From NCBI RefSeq assembly GCF_023159225.1, contig NC_063181.1, forward strand, positions 22,160,073 through 22,224,072: a DNA stretch of 64,000 nt. Direction: 5' to 3'. The translations under genes were made by a program, and so were the position numbers. How positions within the stretch are numbered: position 1 is the stretch's first letter; every line of letters starts with the position of its first letter. Shown piece by piece: positions 1-11,562 of the stretch. Below the pieces are notes generated by a model. That model searched no databases and had not been told where the DNA came from. It worked only from the letters and a program-made list of their open reading frames with translations. Source of the stretch: Perognathus longimembris pacificus (Eukaryota; Chordata; Mammalia; Rodentia; Heteromyidae).

Positions 1-149
1 TTACATTTTTCCAAACTTATAGGTAAGCAATGCCATTGCCCTGCAGTTTCACCAGAGTTTGGCTGAAGGCGTAGGAACAGAACTCGAACCCTATGTTACT
101 GGAGGTAGCAACAAATGTAGTTGTGACTTCTGGATGCAAATTTGCTAAG

Positions 150-285
150 TCAAATTGTACCTCTCTGCAACCATGGGATATTTGTTAACTTGTCTGTCCT
201 TCAATTTCTTCATCTGTGAAATGACACAATAAGACTACCTCACCTGTAGTAGAAATGAACATCATATTTTTGTATTGTCTTGCCA
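150..285 (+). repeat. MIR SINE fragment
   Basis: The stretch carries the MIR core signature in sense orientation: a pyrimidine-rich 'tcaatttcttcatctgtgaaatg' type segment followed by 'acctcacctgtagtag'. It is an old, strongly diverged tRNA-derived mammalian SINE with no visible target-site duplication. Confidence 0.65.
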
Positions 286-470
286 AGTTATAGCTATTCT
301 GATGACTATGTGTGGTATGATATACTCATATATTCTTACATTTACCATATATTTTGGAACTTCTGGATATTAAAAACACAGGACTGGTATGATGACATAT
401 GGCTCTATTAGGACATATAGTAAGAAAAGAAGTATACAAAGGACAAATGGGAATAGGAAGAAGGTAATTA

Positions 471-486
471 AAAAAAAAAAAAAAAA
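471..486. repeat. poly(A) tract
   Basis: Sixteen uninterrupted A residues sit just 5' of the B1-Geo SINE that follows. The tract may be the tail of a lost retroelement or simple slippage expansion. Confidence 0.8.
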
Positions 487-490
487 GATC

Positions 491-735
491 AGCTGGGTAC
501 CAGTGGCTCATGCTTGTAATCTTAGCTACTCAGAAGGCTGAGATCTGAGGATCATGGTTGAAAGCCAGCTGGGCAGGAAAATCAGCAAGACTTTTATCTC
601 CAGTTAACAACCAGAAAACCCGAAGTGGCACTGTGGCTCAAAGTGGTAAGGCACTGCTAGTCTTGGACAGAAGAGCTCAAGGGCAGCACCCATATCCTCA
701 GTTTAAGCCCCATGACTGACAAAAAGAAAAAAAAA
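491..735 (+). mobile_element. B1-Geo chimeric SINE
   Basis: The left half is 7SL/B1-like ('gtggctcatgcttgtaat', 'agctactcagaaggctgag', then a 'gaaagccagctgggcagg' core). After a short linker it joins the Geo monomer seen in the IDL-Geo SINEs ('cgaagtggcactgtggctca', later 'gtttaagccccatgactg') and ends in an A-rich tail. The same left/right pairing recurs at about 4.1, 8.2, 29.4 and 45.6 kb, so this is a real composite family and not a chance neighbourhood. Confidence 0.85.
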
Positions 736-2292
736 GTCAACTCATATTCCTCGGTGTAAGAGAAAGAATATAAAGAAAAAGTACCAGGAACGAACTAGAA
801 TAGAATCAAACTCTCATCTCAGGAATGATATTTTTGGAACATTATTATAATCTAATAAAGTGGTACCCTAATTGTCCAAACACAAGTTAGCAGTTAAAAT
901 CTTTTGATAGTATTGGGCCTGTGGGATTCAAGCATGAGTTAAATTGTGACTGGTTATTTCCTCGGGGCAATTTCCCACTCTAACAGTATAGGTTTCATTT
1001 GTAAGTTCAGATTAATTTGGACTGTCCACATTATCCGTTTCATCAAATGGCTTGAGGATATGGCAGTGAGCTCCACTTTATCTTTCTCTTGCAGTCCATT
1101 TTCTTCAGCTTCTACACAGGTGCATCAACCACAATTTTTTTAAATCTTAATTTTAAGTACCTTTGATTCTACTCCTAAATTACATCCCCCATTCACTTGC
1201 TTTTCTCAACCCCTTTGCCATCCTTATGGTCTGATCTCCCACAATCTCCCACCTGGGTCTCCTAAATGGAAAGCCCAGTCTTTTCTTTGCAATCTCACCT
1301 TTATCCAGTCTCCTGGAAGAGCCAAACAGATGCCACCTGACTGAAAGAGCTGTTTAATGTTTTCCTACCTCATGTGAAATGAACCCCAAACTCCAAATTA
1401 GATCTCTGTCTCTCACAGCCAGTCTCTCTAACCATCCCAGCTGGCAGTTTTTAAAACACCTCCTTTTCTTTGTTAAATGGCTCCTTGGCCTAAGACCTTT
1501 GAAAATGCTCTTTTTTTTCTGCAGGGAATTATCTTTAATATAATTAAATATTTCCATTGGTATAATGGTTAGGTACTGTTGTTCATGTGTATGTATTTAC
1601 TTATTGATGAGAAAGAACATTGGATTGGGGGAATTGCAATGCTAAGACAAAAACAAAAACTGGTTTTGCATATGGATGCACCTGTGCCTTACATGAAAGG
1701 GCATGGCCTTGAAAAGCTAGCCTCTTACCTCATCTGCTTAGCTGTTCTCCTAGTAACTACCTATTATGTCAACCCTCCTTTTGTGTAGTGAGGTAGCTGC
1801 TAGTTCTATGTCTTTCTCTTAGTACATCGAACAAGGGAAAGAGTTTCTCATTCCTAGGCACTCATGCAGAAGGCCAAAGAAACCCCTTATGGTTTTATAA
1901 GAGCGGAACAATTTTAATCTATTCCTCTGGCTAGGGAGTTGCAAGAACAGTGCACAAGCTCAAGGTCATTTCCAGGAGCCAGGAGTAGAATCAGCTCTAC
2001 ATGCAGCTCTTGGCTGAAAAATCATGGAAGGATGATTATTACCAGCAGGGACAAAAGTGAATCCTAGTCAACCAAACCCAATGAATAAAATGAAATACTC
2101 TGTTCAGTTACATTAAACAAAGTGAACTAACATGTCCCTTCATCTTCATCTGATGCTTCAAGCTACTTTTGCCTGCTTTTAGCAAAAGTATGGAAACAAG
2201 ATTTGGTCTTTGATCCTTATCCTGCATTCTTTGAGGATTTATTTTTTGTAACAAGACTATTTCTGGGCGTGTACTGTCTCCAGTTTTCTACA
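736..2292. other. unique AT-rich sequence, nothing recognised
   Basis: No exon, RNA gene or recognisable repeat was seen. Open frames here are short and lack family signatures. Confidence 0.5.
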
Positions 2293-2524
2293 TCAGTGCT
2301 GTCCAATAGAACCTTCTGTAGTAAGGCAGATATTCAGCATTTGTGCAGTCCAATATAGAAATCACTGGCCCTGTGAGGTTGTTGGGAGCTAGAAAGGAAC
2401 CTAGTTCAACAACCCCCCCCCCCCCAACAAAAAAGGAACCCTGGATTGTTATCCAGTTTAAATTAATTTGCATTTAAAATTAACCTGCCACATGTAGCCA
2501 AATGCGACTGGACTGGCCAGCACA
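2293..2524 (+). mobile_element. non-autonomous hAT-type DNA transposon (MER family)
   Basis: The block opens with 'cagtgctgtccaatagaa' and closes with 'gactggccagcac', an imperfect terminal inverted repeat typical of old mammalian hAT-Charlie non-autonomous elements. The interior carries 'agccacatg'-type motifs. A ten-base C run at 2415-2424 lies inside. I saw no clean 8-bp target duplication, as expected for an ancient copy. The subfamily is not assigned. Confidence 0.7.
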
Positions 2525-2919
2525 AGGGTAGATCTTTCCAAGAACTTGCCAAGCCAAAGTAATCTGCCAAGCCAATTCATTCCAGTGAGTGAAAAATGAC
2601 TTCATTCATTAATACTTTCAAATTATTGTTTATATTCTAGAAGGAATTTTCAGAGCCCTAGAGAAAGATGGACAAGTTGTGACATTACTTGATACAGGAA
2701 TATTCTGGGTAGCTTTCAAATTATAACAACTATTTTGCTACCTAGAAATTATGTCCCCAGAGTAATCACTGGGCAATTGGCCCCTGAAATTATGGTTGTA
2801 AACACAAGCAATGATTTATTATTATCCTTTGTTACTAAAATTTTTAGGATTTAGAAATTCTTATTCCTTTAGTCGTTAAAGTTTAGCCTTCTAACCCCAA
2901 TTTTTATTTAGGGGCTTAG

Positions 2920-2992
2920 GGGAGCGGGAGAGGAAGGTGGGGGGGAGAAAGAGAAGGGAAGGGTGGGTGGGAGGGAGGGAGAGGATGCAAAC
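2920..2992. repeat. GA/G-rich low-complexity tract
   Basis: A purine-rich stretch of GGGAGG and GAAGG units with almost no pyrimidines on the plus strand. Confidence 0.7.
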
Positions 2993-4097
2993 TGGAGAAT
3001 CAATTTAGAGGAATTTGCCAAAGTACCTTTTAAGAGATGAATGAGCAAGACATTAAAGTAAACATGCATAATTTGAAAATAATTTGGGGAATTTGCATTG
3101 TTTTGACAAATTGAAATCTGCCCCTCTCTATGAGGTTCCAGGGAGAGCAGATGGTAGTGCCGTGGATTGGAGGGGGTCCAAAATTGCTTTTGTTTAATTG
3201 ATATAGTGTGCTAAGAAAGGTCTCTGGAGAAAAGTATCCCCAGGTAGTTGATTGCTTTAGAACTCCAGCAGAGAAGAATTGAGTCAGATGAGAAGGAAAA
3301 CATAAGTTATTGAGAACTAATGCTTTAGATTGGACCAGCTAATTTTATCATTGGAAATTCAGGACAATGTTTCAAAAAAAATCAAAAAGATCTTTCTGAG
3401 ACAGGAATAGGAATGGGTAAAGAAGTGCAGTAAATTAGCAGCATGCAGGCTCAGTATGACTTCGCTTTGGTGTGTGGAAGTTCCTTTAATGTTAGCAAGT
3501 GTGTCTATAGCTGTGACAAGAGGTTCAAGGGCTTCGTTTTCTAATTTTAAAGTGCTGACCCTAATCAGCTGAGCAGGGAAAGCTAGTAGACTGGGATGGA
3601 GGCTGATGTGGTAAAGGTTCTTAGGATCACCTCGAAAAGCATTTGCTATTTAATTGGAACATTCACACCTGCTAAATAGCAGTTGTTTAAAATGACACAT
3701 TGAGAAAGAGATCAACCATTTGGGCGTTTCCATAGAGGCAGATTCCCTCATTGAGCAAGCAGCTTTGTAGTCTTCCCTAACCCTGGGCTGGGATTTTAGT
3801 TAGTCTTAGGGGAAGGAGTGTGTTTATCCTTCATTCTGCTCTTTTGGCAAACATTTGTGGAAGGGAGGCAGAGAGGGCAAGATGAGTGAGACAAGAAGGG
3901 AGGACAGGGAAGGAGAGGGGAAAAGAGCGACTAGGATCCAAATCTGGGTGTGGATAGAGTGCTGAAAAAGTAAAAGAAGAAAACCATTTCTTATGAGCCA
4001 TTTTTCAAAATGTACACCTTCAGTGGTTTGTACACTTGAGCTTTTTTTTTTCCTTCCCAACTTCTTTTTTTCCACTAGTTTGACTAGAAAAATATTC
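2993..4097. other. unique sequence, nothing recognised
   Basis: No coding or repeat signal was recognised. The part around 3470-3720 is repeat-free and of balanced composition, which would suit conserved non-coding DNA, but that cannot be judged from one sequence. Confidence 0.45.
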
Positions 4098-4333
4098 TTT
4101 TTTTTTTAATTTTGCCAGTCCTGGGGCTTGAAACCTGGACATGGGTGCTCTCTCTGAGTTTTTGGACTCAACTGCTAGCACTCTTAACTCTTGAGCCAAT
4201 GCTCACTTCTGGCCTTTTGGTGATTAATTAGAAGTAAGAGTCCCAGGGACTTTCCTGTCAGATATGGGATAAGATCCTCAGATCTCAACCTCATGAGTAG
4301 CTAAGATTACAGTCATAATCACCAGTGCCTGGC
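4098..4333 (-). mobile_element. B1-Geo chimeric SINE
   Basis: Read on the minus strand, a B1-like left half ('ccaggcactggtga', 'agctactcatgaggttgag') is followed by the Geo half and an A tail (T run at 4098-4107). It has the same composite structure as the copy at 491-735 but is more diverged. Confidence 0.8.
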
Positions 4334-7300
4334 AGAAATGTTGATTGATTGCTTTTCATAATAATCAGTGAAGAGGGATTAGCCCGCCCCCATGATTCTG
4401 TAAGTGTTTTAATTCAATTGCTTCATATACTACCTGTGATCTATTCTTATTCATTTTTTCTCTTTGTTTCTCGCTTTATTCTTTTATTTCTCTTTCAGCC
4501 TTTTTGCCTAGTGTTCTTGCCATTAAGAAGAGGGTTTTCTGACCTCTTTTCTAGGAGGTTAATAAAGAATGCACAGTCTCATAAGCCTGATTCAATTTCC
4601 TTTATGGGAGCACGCTGAATAAGTGACCATTATGGTATTTTTCTGCTTCGTGGTGTTTCGTTTTTGCAGTGTACCAGCCTTTTAAATGAATGACCACATA
4701 TGTTGTGCATTTGGCCAGAGAAGGTGAGGAAAAAAAAAAAAGCAAAATAGATTTTCCTGCACATTCAATCAAATTTCCACACAATGGACCCTCTAATGTG
4801 GACATGAAATGTATCTGGTCATATATTATTTAACTCCACTACATTTTGGTGTTTTAAAGTTTTCTTTCCCATATTCAATTTTAATAAATGCATGAGGAGA
4901 TGCAATACTCGAGCTCTATATTTTAGAAATTCAACACTTTCAACAGATTCTTCAGACTTCAAAGAATTTAATATTAGTATCATAAAAGATCCTTTGAAGA
5001 ATAATACTGGAACATAAGAAAAATGACTGTCTGAGTATACCCTATCATTTTGAAAGTGTTTTATTGCTTTAATTTCCTGTCTTAGTAAAGTAACAAGCGG
5101 CATAATAGAAGATATATTGTTACCGAGTTTGCAATTTATTAGAAGGCTTGAGCAGGTTGAAGACTTTATGCGAAGTGAGAAAGAAAACCTCTATTTAGCT
5201 GACAAATGGAGACTAACCACATCAATGTTGCAGCAGCTTTCAGTGGCGTCCTACCTTTGACGGATCCGTTGTTTCTACATGCCCCGGATGTTTGTGTGAA
5301 ATCAATCCCTGGGCACAGTCCTCATTCTGTCCTAGCAGAGTGCCATTAGGTTCCCAGAAACCTAATGTTATTGCATTTGTGAGGCGTGCATAAAATGACT
5401 GTTGCTATTTGGATTCCATAACACAAAGGTCCTATTAAAGCAGAAATGGCCCAGAACATACATTTTCATTCATTTATTACATTTTTTGCATGTGTGACTG
5501 AATTTTAAACCTGAGCTTTGTCAACCTAGTGCAGTTATGTTCAGCTTTCTAACCTAGTTTCCTATATCTCAGTTTTCTCTCTTTTATACATTGGCAAAAG
5601 CCAAAACATTTATCAGTGCTCTGAAATACAAAGGGACAATTCCTTCTTGCATCTAGATGAAATGATACTATGTAAAAATAAGATGCAAATTCATCTTGTA
5701 AATAACCACAGGGAAGAGGAAATAATATTTATCCAGTTTGAGGATCTGTTTGTTTAAATAGGCTGTGGATCTTCCAATATACAAACAACAGACAGGAAGA
5801 GGTCTTCATGTGGGAACTACAAATCCCAGCCAAAAGTAAGGGAATTTTGAAGACTTCTTCATTGTAACATTATCCTATCAAAAGATTTTCCAGCAGATTG
5901 TTTGGCATCTACAAAACAAAATGAGTGGTACTGTTGTGCAAACAGGCTATTTTAAAAAGACCAAAAGACCAACATATCAAGTTTTCCTTAATAACAATGA
6001 TCTTTATAAGTTGCACAAGTGTATGTATGGAGGAGACATCTATCATTATTGGTAATTTTTAACCCATTTATTAGCTGATGGGATTAAATGAAGAAGGATT
6101 TATGAGGTTTAAACCAGCACACATACACATGCCTCGTCCATGTTTAAGTGACATCGCTAGACTGCTTACAGGCTGCCTGGATCGTACTCATGCTCACACA
6201 TTTCTGGTTTTCTCTGTTACCTATGTTCATCTTTGAAAGACTAATGATTTCCCAGCTTGATTGCTAACTGAAGCACAAAATATTTCCTCTGGCATGCCAG
6301 AGACAATACTCAGGCACATTAGAGGTGTCAACTAAAGTTAGTTCAATGTGAATTACCTCATTTTAATCGTGGTGACTTTACCAGCTCAGTCAGTATGCTG
6401 TAATGGCATATTGTCAGTCTTTTATTCTTCATGATCCCCTTTTTTTCCCCTCCCCACCTCTTCTCCTCTTTAAATGATACCCAGGTCACATTATTGTAAG
6501 GCACAGATTTGAGTCTGTTCAAGATTTTTGGATTTAACAGCCTTTCAAAATGACTCATCTTGTTTTACAACATTTGAAGTTCTGTTTGAGAACTCTTTTT
6601 CCTCTTAATCCTTGGCTAAAATCTGTTGAGATTTAAAAAAAAAAAGCAACCAAATGAGTCCTTAGTATGAGGCATTGCCAATTATAGAGTTATAATGAGT
6701 GCAAACTTTAAAATGCAAATAAATAAAATGCTGTACTGAGAACTACTGGAGATAAATATTTACTTCATCCTCTCTCATTCACAAATGGGGATCTAGGGTA
6801 TACAGGACAGGGGCATATATGCATAGAATGGTCATTTAATTCATCAATTAAAAGAAAACATTTAACATTTGGAATTCACTCTAAATTCTGCATAAAATCA
6901 CTTTGGAAGACTCGCAAGGAGTGTGGCATTTTGGTCCCAGGAACATCCATACATAATATATCTATTTTCCCTCTGACATGATTATCTTCTCATTTATTTT
7001 GCTCTTGTGAAAAGAGTACCTTTTTAGACCAGGGAGAAAAAATAAAAGCATATTTTTCTGACACTTCTGAGTGACTTCATGTCATTTGCTTGCATTCTCC
7101 CTATACAGAGAAGCCATTAGCCCTTAAAGCTCTATCTTCTGAGGTGCCATTGGGTTTCTACATGCAGTTTCATTCATGATTTCTAAGGAATGAGGGTCCC
7201 CGCACCCAGCACCCGAAAGCTCTATAATTACTTTCATTTCTTGGTTAGCATAGGTCATGGAACTAGTGTTAATAATCATCTTTCCCTCTGGACTTCTCTG

Positions 7301-7600
7301 TATTTATACATCTCTGATCCAATAACCAGTGGGACTATAGAGGTATATTTTATCTTCATTTCTGTCCTCTTGGTATTATTTTAGCCCAGGGGGGGGAATC
7401 AAATGAGGTACAGAACATGGTAAACTCACACAACTCTGAGGTCATTAACACCTAATTAGAAACAGCTTAGAGATCAGAATAATTCTTTGGTTAAGATATG
7501 AAAAATCAGACAATACTTAACTTCTTCCGTGCCAGTATGATTTCTACTGCTGGTAGCCAAACCCAAATCTCACTGTGATTTTTTTTTTTTGAGCTTTACA
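4334..7600. other. unique AT-rich sequence with a CpG-retaining block
   Basis: No exon or recognised repeat was found. The segment at about 5100-5420 keeps several CpGs (for example 'gacggatccgttg' and 'ccccggatg') in otherwise CpG-poor DNA and is free of recognisable repeats. It could be a regulatory element, but there is no direct support. Confidence 0.45.
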
Positions 7601-7609
7601 GTGTGGTGT

Positions 7610-7658
<49 letters not shown>

Positions 7659-7659
7659 A
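7601..7659. repeat. (GT)n microsatellite
   Basis: A roughly 59-bp GT array, interrupted near both ends by GG and TT steps. Confidence 0.95.
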
Positions 7660-7913
7660 TGTTCTCTCATTACTTGATAAAATAAGCAGTCAGTTAAAGC
7701 AGTAGATGACAGGAAATCTTTCCTTAAAGGCCTAACATATTAATTGATTTTTTTTTCCTTAACTGAAAGTCACATTATTATCAGTTTAAACTTAGATAAC
7801 CTAAGGATAAAGTACTTTAAATGTGTGATAAGAGAATCATTACCTGGTTGAGTAAACAAGACAGAGTACTATTTTGACCCATTTTCAACATTTAAATCAT
7901 ATTTTGTTACAAT

Positions 7914-8007
7914 ACAAGAAATGTACCCAAGGCCTAATGTATGAAACTGTAACATCTCTGTACATCACTTTGACAATAAATAAGAAAAATAAATAAATAA
8001 ATAAAAG
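7914..8007 (+). mobile_element. L1 3'-terminal stub, sense
   Basis: The segment is the reverse complement of the 3' end of the L1 at 11577-12923: 'aagaaatgtaccca', 'gtatgaaactgtaac', 'tctgtacatcactttgacaa', then an A-rich (AAAT)n tail. It is a very short, strongly 5'-truncated L1 insertion. A minus-strand L1 3'-UTR-like piece may follow at about 8020-8105. Confidence 0.75.
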
Positions 8008-8019
8008 TACTGTGCATTT

Positions 8020-8105
8020 ACACACAAAAAGAAAAAGAAAAACAAAAGAAAAAGGCACAATTTCACATGGTAGGTTGAAATAAACAACAATGATAAACCA
8101 AAAAA
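8020..8105 (-). mobile_element. possible L1 3'-UTR fragment, antisense
   Basis: The A-rich block followed by 'tttcacatggtaggttgaaa' parallels 'gttcacatggcatgttggga' in the antisense L1 at 11970-11990. It lies next to a sense L1 stub, so two separate insertions or a rearrangement are possible. Confidence 0.45.
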
Positions 8106-8132
8106 ATTTTGCATCTAAGAATATTGTAGACA

Positions 8133-8136
<4 letters not shown>

Positions 8137-8188
<52 letters not shown>
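8137..8188. repeat. (GT)n microsatellite
   Basis: A perfect 52-bp GT array directly abuts the 3' (tail) side of the B1-Geo SINE that follows. It probably grew from the SINE tail. Confidence 0.95.
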
Positions 8189-8189
<1 letters not shown>

Positions 8190-8402
8190 GCCAGCTCTGG
8201 GGCTTGAACTCAGGGCTCTATCCCTGAGCTTTCCTTGCTCAAGGCTAGTATCCCACCATTTGAGCCATAGCTCCATTTCTGTATTTTGGTTGGTTAATTT
8301 TGGTTGGTTAATTGGTAAGCATCTCACAAACTAACTCTCTTGTCTGGGCCAGATCTCAGCCTCCTAAGCAGCTCGATTGCAGGCATGAACCCACCAGCTC
8401 CA
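8189..8402 (-). mobile_element. B1-Geo chimeric SINE
   Basis: Minus-strand copy. The Geo half is complemented as 'tgccagctctggggcttgaa', and the B1-like left half as 'gatctcagcctcctaagcag'. An internal tandem doubling of a 14-bp unit (ttttggttggttaa) lies near 8284-8311. The tail side merges into the GT array. Confidence 0.8.
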
Positions 8403-8934
8403 GGAATGTGTTACATTTTAATAGGCTTATGTTTCACTACCTGGCAACCTTTAAAATTTGCTCATTTTTTAAATAAAGATGTAGTTATTCTAACTCCCAC
8501 CTTCCAGGGTGGCTTGCAGAAAAAGAGTGAATTTATGCAATTATGAAACAGTAAACTACTGAAGGCCTTTGGTTTTCTGGAAAAGATGTAGATTGAAAAG
8601 AGAGAAAAAGCTAAGAACACCCAATGCTGATAATTCTTGTGTTGTTGGTAAATAGTGGATGGATCCTTCATCTCCTGATTTCCCAGATTTCCAACTCATG
8701 ACTTAAAGTACTCATAGCAGTTCTCCAACTAGGAACTGAACCCTTACCAACAAAACTGAACAGAAGCGCTATCTGAGTAGGAGATGGAGGAGTGGAAGCA
8801 ATTTAGTTTTTCAGTTGCATAGCCACTCTAAATATTTGCTAGTTGCCTGAATTAATATTTCAGATGCCCTTAAATATAAGCCTGGTCTTTCATCTTCTGT
8901 GACACAAACATACTCTAGCCTCTAGATCAAGAGC

Positions 8935-9068
8935 AAAGTTACTGGGGAGAAGACTGAGGACTGGGCTTAAAACCTAGCTATGCCATGACTCTATATGATC
9001 TCTCCTTGCCTCTCAGTTTCTTAAATTATAAATTGAGAAAATAACAAAAGTAGCACTATTTTACAAAG
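8935..9068 (+). repeat. MIR SINE fragment
   Basis: The order of motifs matches MIR sense orientation: 'actgggcttaaaacctagc', a 'tgatctctccttgcctctca' segment, then 'gtttcttaaattataaa' and a degenerate 'gtagcactatt' end. Confidence 0.65.
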
Positions 9069-9074
9069 TTTTAA

Positions 9075-9145
9075 TACCAATTCTTAGAAGGCTAAGGCAG
9101 GAGGCTGTCTTCATTTAGTCCTGTTAACATTGTCTTAGCCTAAGG
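9075..9145 (+). repeat. degenerate B1-like fragment
   Basis: Only the 'cttagaaggctaaggcaggaggct' portion of a B1 core is recognisable. It runs into a GGA-rich repeat that could be its modified tail. Confidence 0.4.
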
Positions 9146-9155
9146 TAAAAATGAA

Positions 9156-9227
9156 AGGAGGAGGAGGAGGGGGGAGGAGGAGAAGGAGGAGGGGGAGGGG
9201 GAGGAGGAGGAGGAGGAGGAGGAGGAA
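9156..9227. repeat. (GGA)n microsatellite
   Basis: A 72-bp purine array of GGA units with G-run interruptions. Confidence 0.95.
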
Positions 9228-10445
9228 TTTTAATAAACAAACCAAATGAAAATAGCATATAAATAAATTACCAAAATGGAATTGTACTGAGGCCACATGA
9301 TCTGTAATCTCACAACAAATTAAATATGGAAGTTGGTTAGAGGATTCAGCTATCTTCTATTAAGCCAGTGAAGATGGTTACCATAATGTAAAATAATGTT
9401 ATTCTTTAAAAATCATAATTTATTTTTATTTTGGAAAATATAGTTTTCTTCCATAAAAATACATTGCTTCTCTTAGTATATGATATGTCTGTTATTCTTT
9501 TAAATAAATCCATAAATATTTCTTTAATTCTCAAATTTAATTACTAATATTATACTGATAGATATAACCTACATACACAAAGGCTTTTGGGGGTCTTCAA
9601 AGATTTTTTTTAATATAAGTAGGTCATGAGACAAAAATAGTTAAGAACCATTAATAGAACTACTAATAACAAGCTATTATTTCTACCAGTTTCTCCCACT
9701 ACATTGTCATTGCATTTTCTCCTATTATCATTCTGACCTACAAACATAAAGAGTGTTGTCTTCACAGATCTTTCTAAGGGATCCATTCTTTTTAATTTTA
9801 ATATATTGGGGGTGGAATTTGAACACCTACCAAATAAAACCAACCAAAATTTATCATTACAATTCCTGAGACCTAGACCTAGGTCTAGAAATTCTGATTC
9901 CAAAAGCTTATGTGGAACCCAAAAATCTGGAGATTTATCCACTAAGTAATTCTGAAATGTTACTATATTTTGAAGGTTACAATTGCCCTGAGAAGCCTTT
10001 GTCCATCAACTCAGATGGTACAATCTACGTGTTCAGCCCTTAATCCCTCAGTGTTGGCATATCATCTTTTCTTCTGGAAGGAATATTGCGGTCTTCTTGA
10101 CAAGAATACCGCCATTGAGAGGGTACTTCAAAGGATTCTATGGGTGGTTCACAACTCTAGGGTTTATACACAGAATATACCAGTTTTCCAGGCCCCTATC
10201 TACACTAGCAATAGCCAAAAATAGACACATCAATTATAATTTTCTAGGGTATATCTTGAGCACCATGGGTGACAAAGGTCAAAGATCACCTTCAAGGAAA
10301 TCGCCACAGAGAAAGGAAAGATGTGGGTAACAATAGAAATAACTTCTAGATAGAATTGAAATGTTACCAATTTTTATGACCCAAATTCAGTCCTTCCCCC
10401 ACCCTCAGAATTATGGAACTACTAAATAAAAACCTAGCCCCTAGT
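9228..10445. other. unique AT-rich sequence, nothing recognised
   Basis: No supported feature was seen. The 110-codon minus-strand frame at 9610-9942 has no recognisable domain or repeat composition and looks like chance. Confidence 0.45.
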
Positions 10446-10800
10446 TGCACAAAAAGATTTATTCTTAATCAAGAATAGAGGACTTGGCAGACCAACACAA
10501 AAATCAGGGACAGAGAAGTTCCTGGGCAGATGAACCCAGGAAGAAAAAGTAAGCTAATAAAGAGGATAAATATTCATATATTTTCTGGAAATAAACAGAG
10601 ATTTTTTTCTGAGAGTTCATGAGTCACCTCCTTTTATACCTTTCATCTTTCTAGCTATTATCATGGTAGTTGGCAACTATTCTGGAACTTCAGATATGTC
10701 ATGAAGCTGGGTAGTAACTAGAAACCATTTTGATTTACTTCATCTATATGTTGTGCAATTTTTGAGATAATATACATATGCAAAAGAGAGGGATTTTATT
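10446..10800 (-). mobile_element. possible solo LTR (uncertain)
   Basis: On the minus strand a TATA-like GTATAAAAGG (about 10632-10641) is followed about 170 bp later by an AATAAA signal (about 10456-10463). A possible LTR end '...TTTTTGTGCA' finishes at 10446. This order fits a U3-R-U5 arrangement of a long terminal repeat. I could not fix the far boundary or find a duplication, and no retroviral genes are present. Confidence 0.3.
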
Positions 10801-11167
10801 GCAATATTTCCACTTAGCATACTTTGGACAAATCTACCTTCACCACCATATTCTCATTCCTTCCTTTCCACTGTCCTCTTCAGTCACCATTTTCTACCCA
10901 ACATTTCGTATTAGTCCACCAAAAGAGCGACTTTTACCCTACAAGGCATAAAGCCTACTGGCTCCCTGTCCTCAGTGATAAACCAGATTAGAGAGTAGCA
11001 GAAAATTTAGCTAGCTAAACAGGGAGGAGTACTCTAGTTAACAGAAATATAGTTCAGATCTGAGCCTTTCTTAAAAGATGAGTAAGGTAGAGTCAGGTTG
11101 TAGAATCTAAAGTTTGGTGATGAACTTTTAGGTGTCTAAGTTTATGACAGTTCATCATTTTTGTAAA

Positions 11168-11350
11168 TTATATATAATTTTATATATTTATATATAATAT
11201 ACATAATATTTATATATAAATATTTATTTATCTATGTATTTATATAACTTATATAAAATACATAATATATTATGTAACACTTATCTATACTTAGAATTAT
11301 TATTATATTTTATTAATATATAATTGTATATTATATATAAAAATATACAT
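11168..11350. repeat. (AT)-rich low-complexity tract
   Basis: About 180 bp made almost wholly of TATATAA, ATTTATATA and AATATAT units, with many short palindromes. Confidence 0.9.
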
Positions 11351-11562
11351 ACATACCAGAGAATAACTCATAATCCCAGATAAATTTGGCAGAAAGAATC
11401 CTGATCACAGCTCAGTATCTTTATAATGAAAAAGGTCACAAAGCCCACTATCACTTAATGAGAACCTCAACTACTCCTTCAGTTGCTGCCTTCTATCTCC
11501 TACTTCCCCTCATGATCATTTCCTCTACATCAGTGCCTCATTTATAACCTTGTGCTCTTGTA

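Noticed and set aside
8137..8334. open frames made of Cys-Val or Thr-His repeats
   Set aside because: They are translations of the GT array plus SINE sequence.
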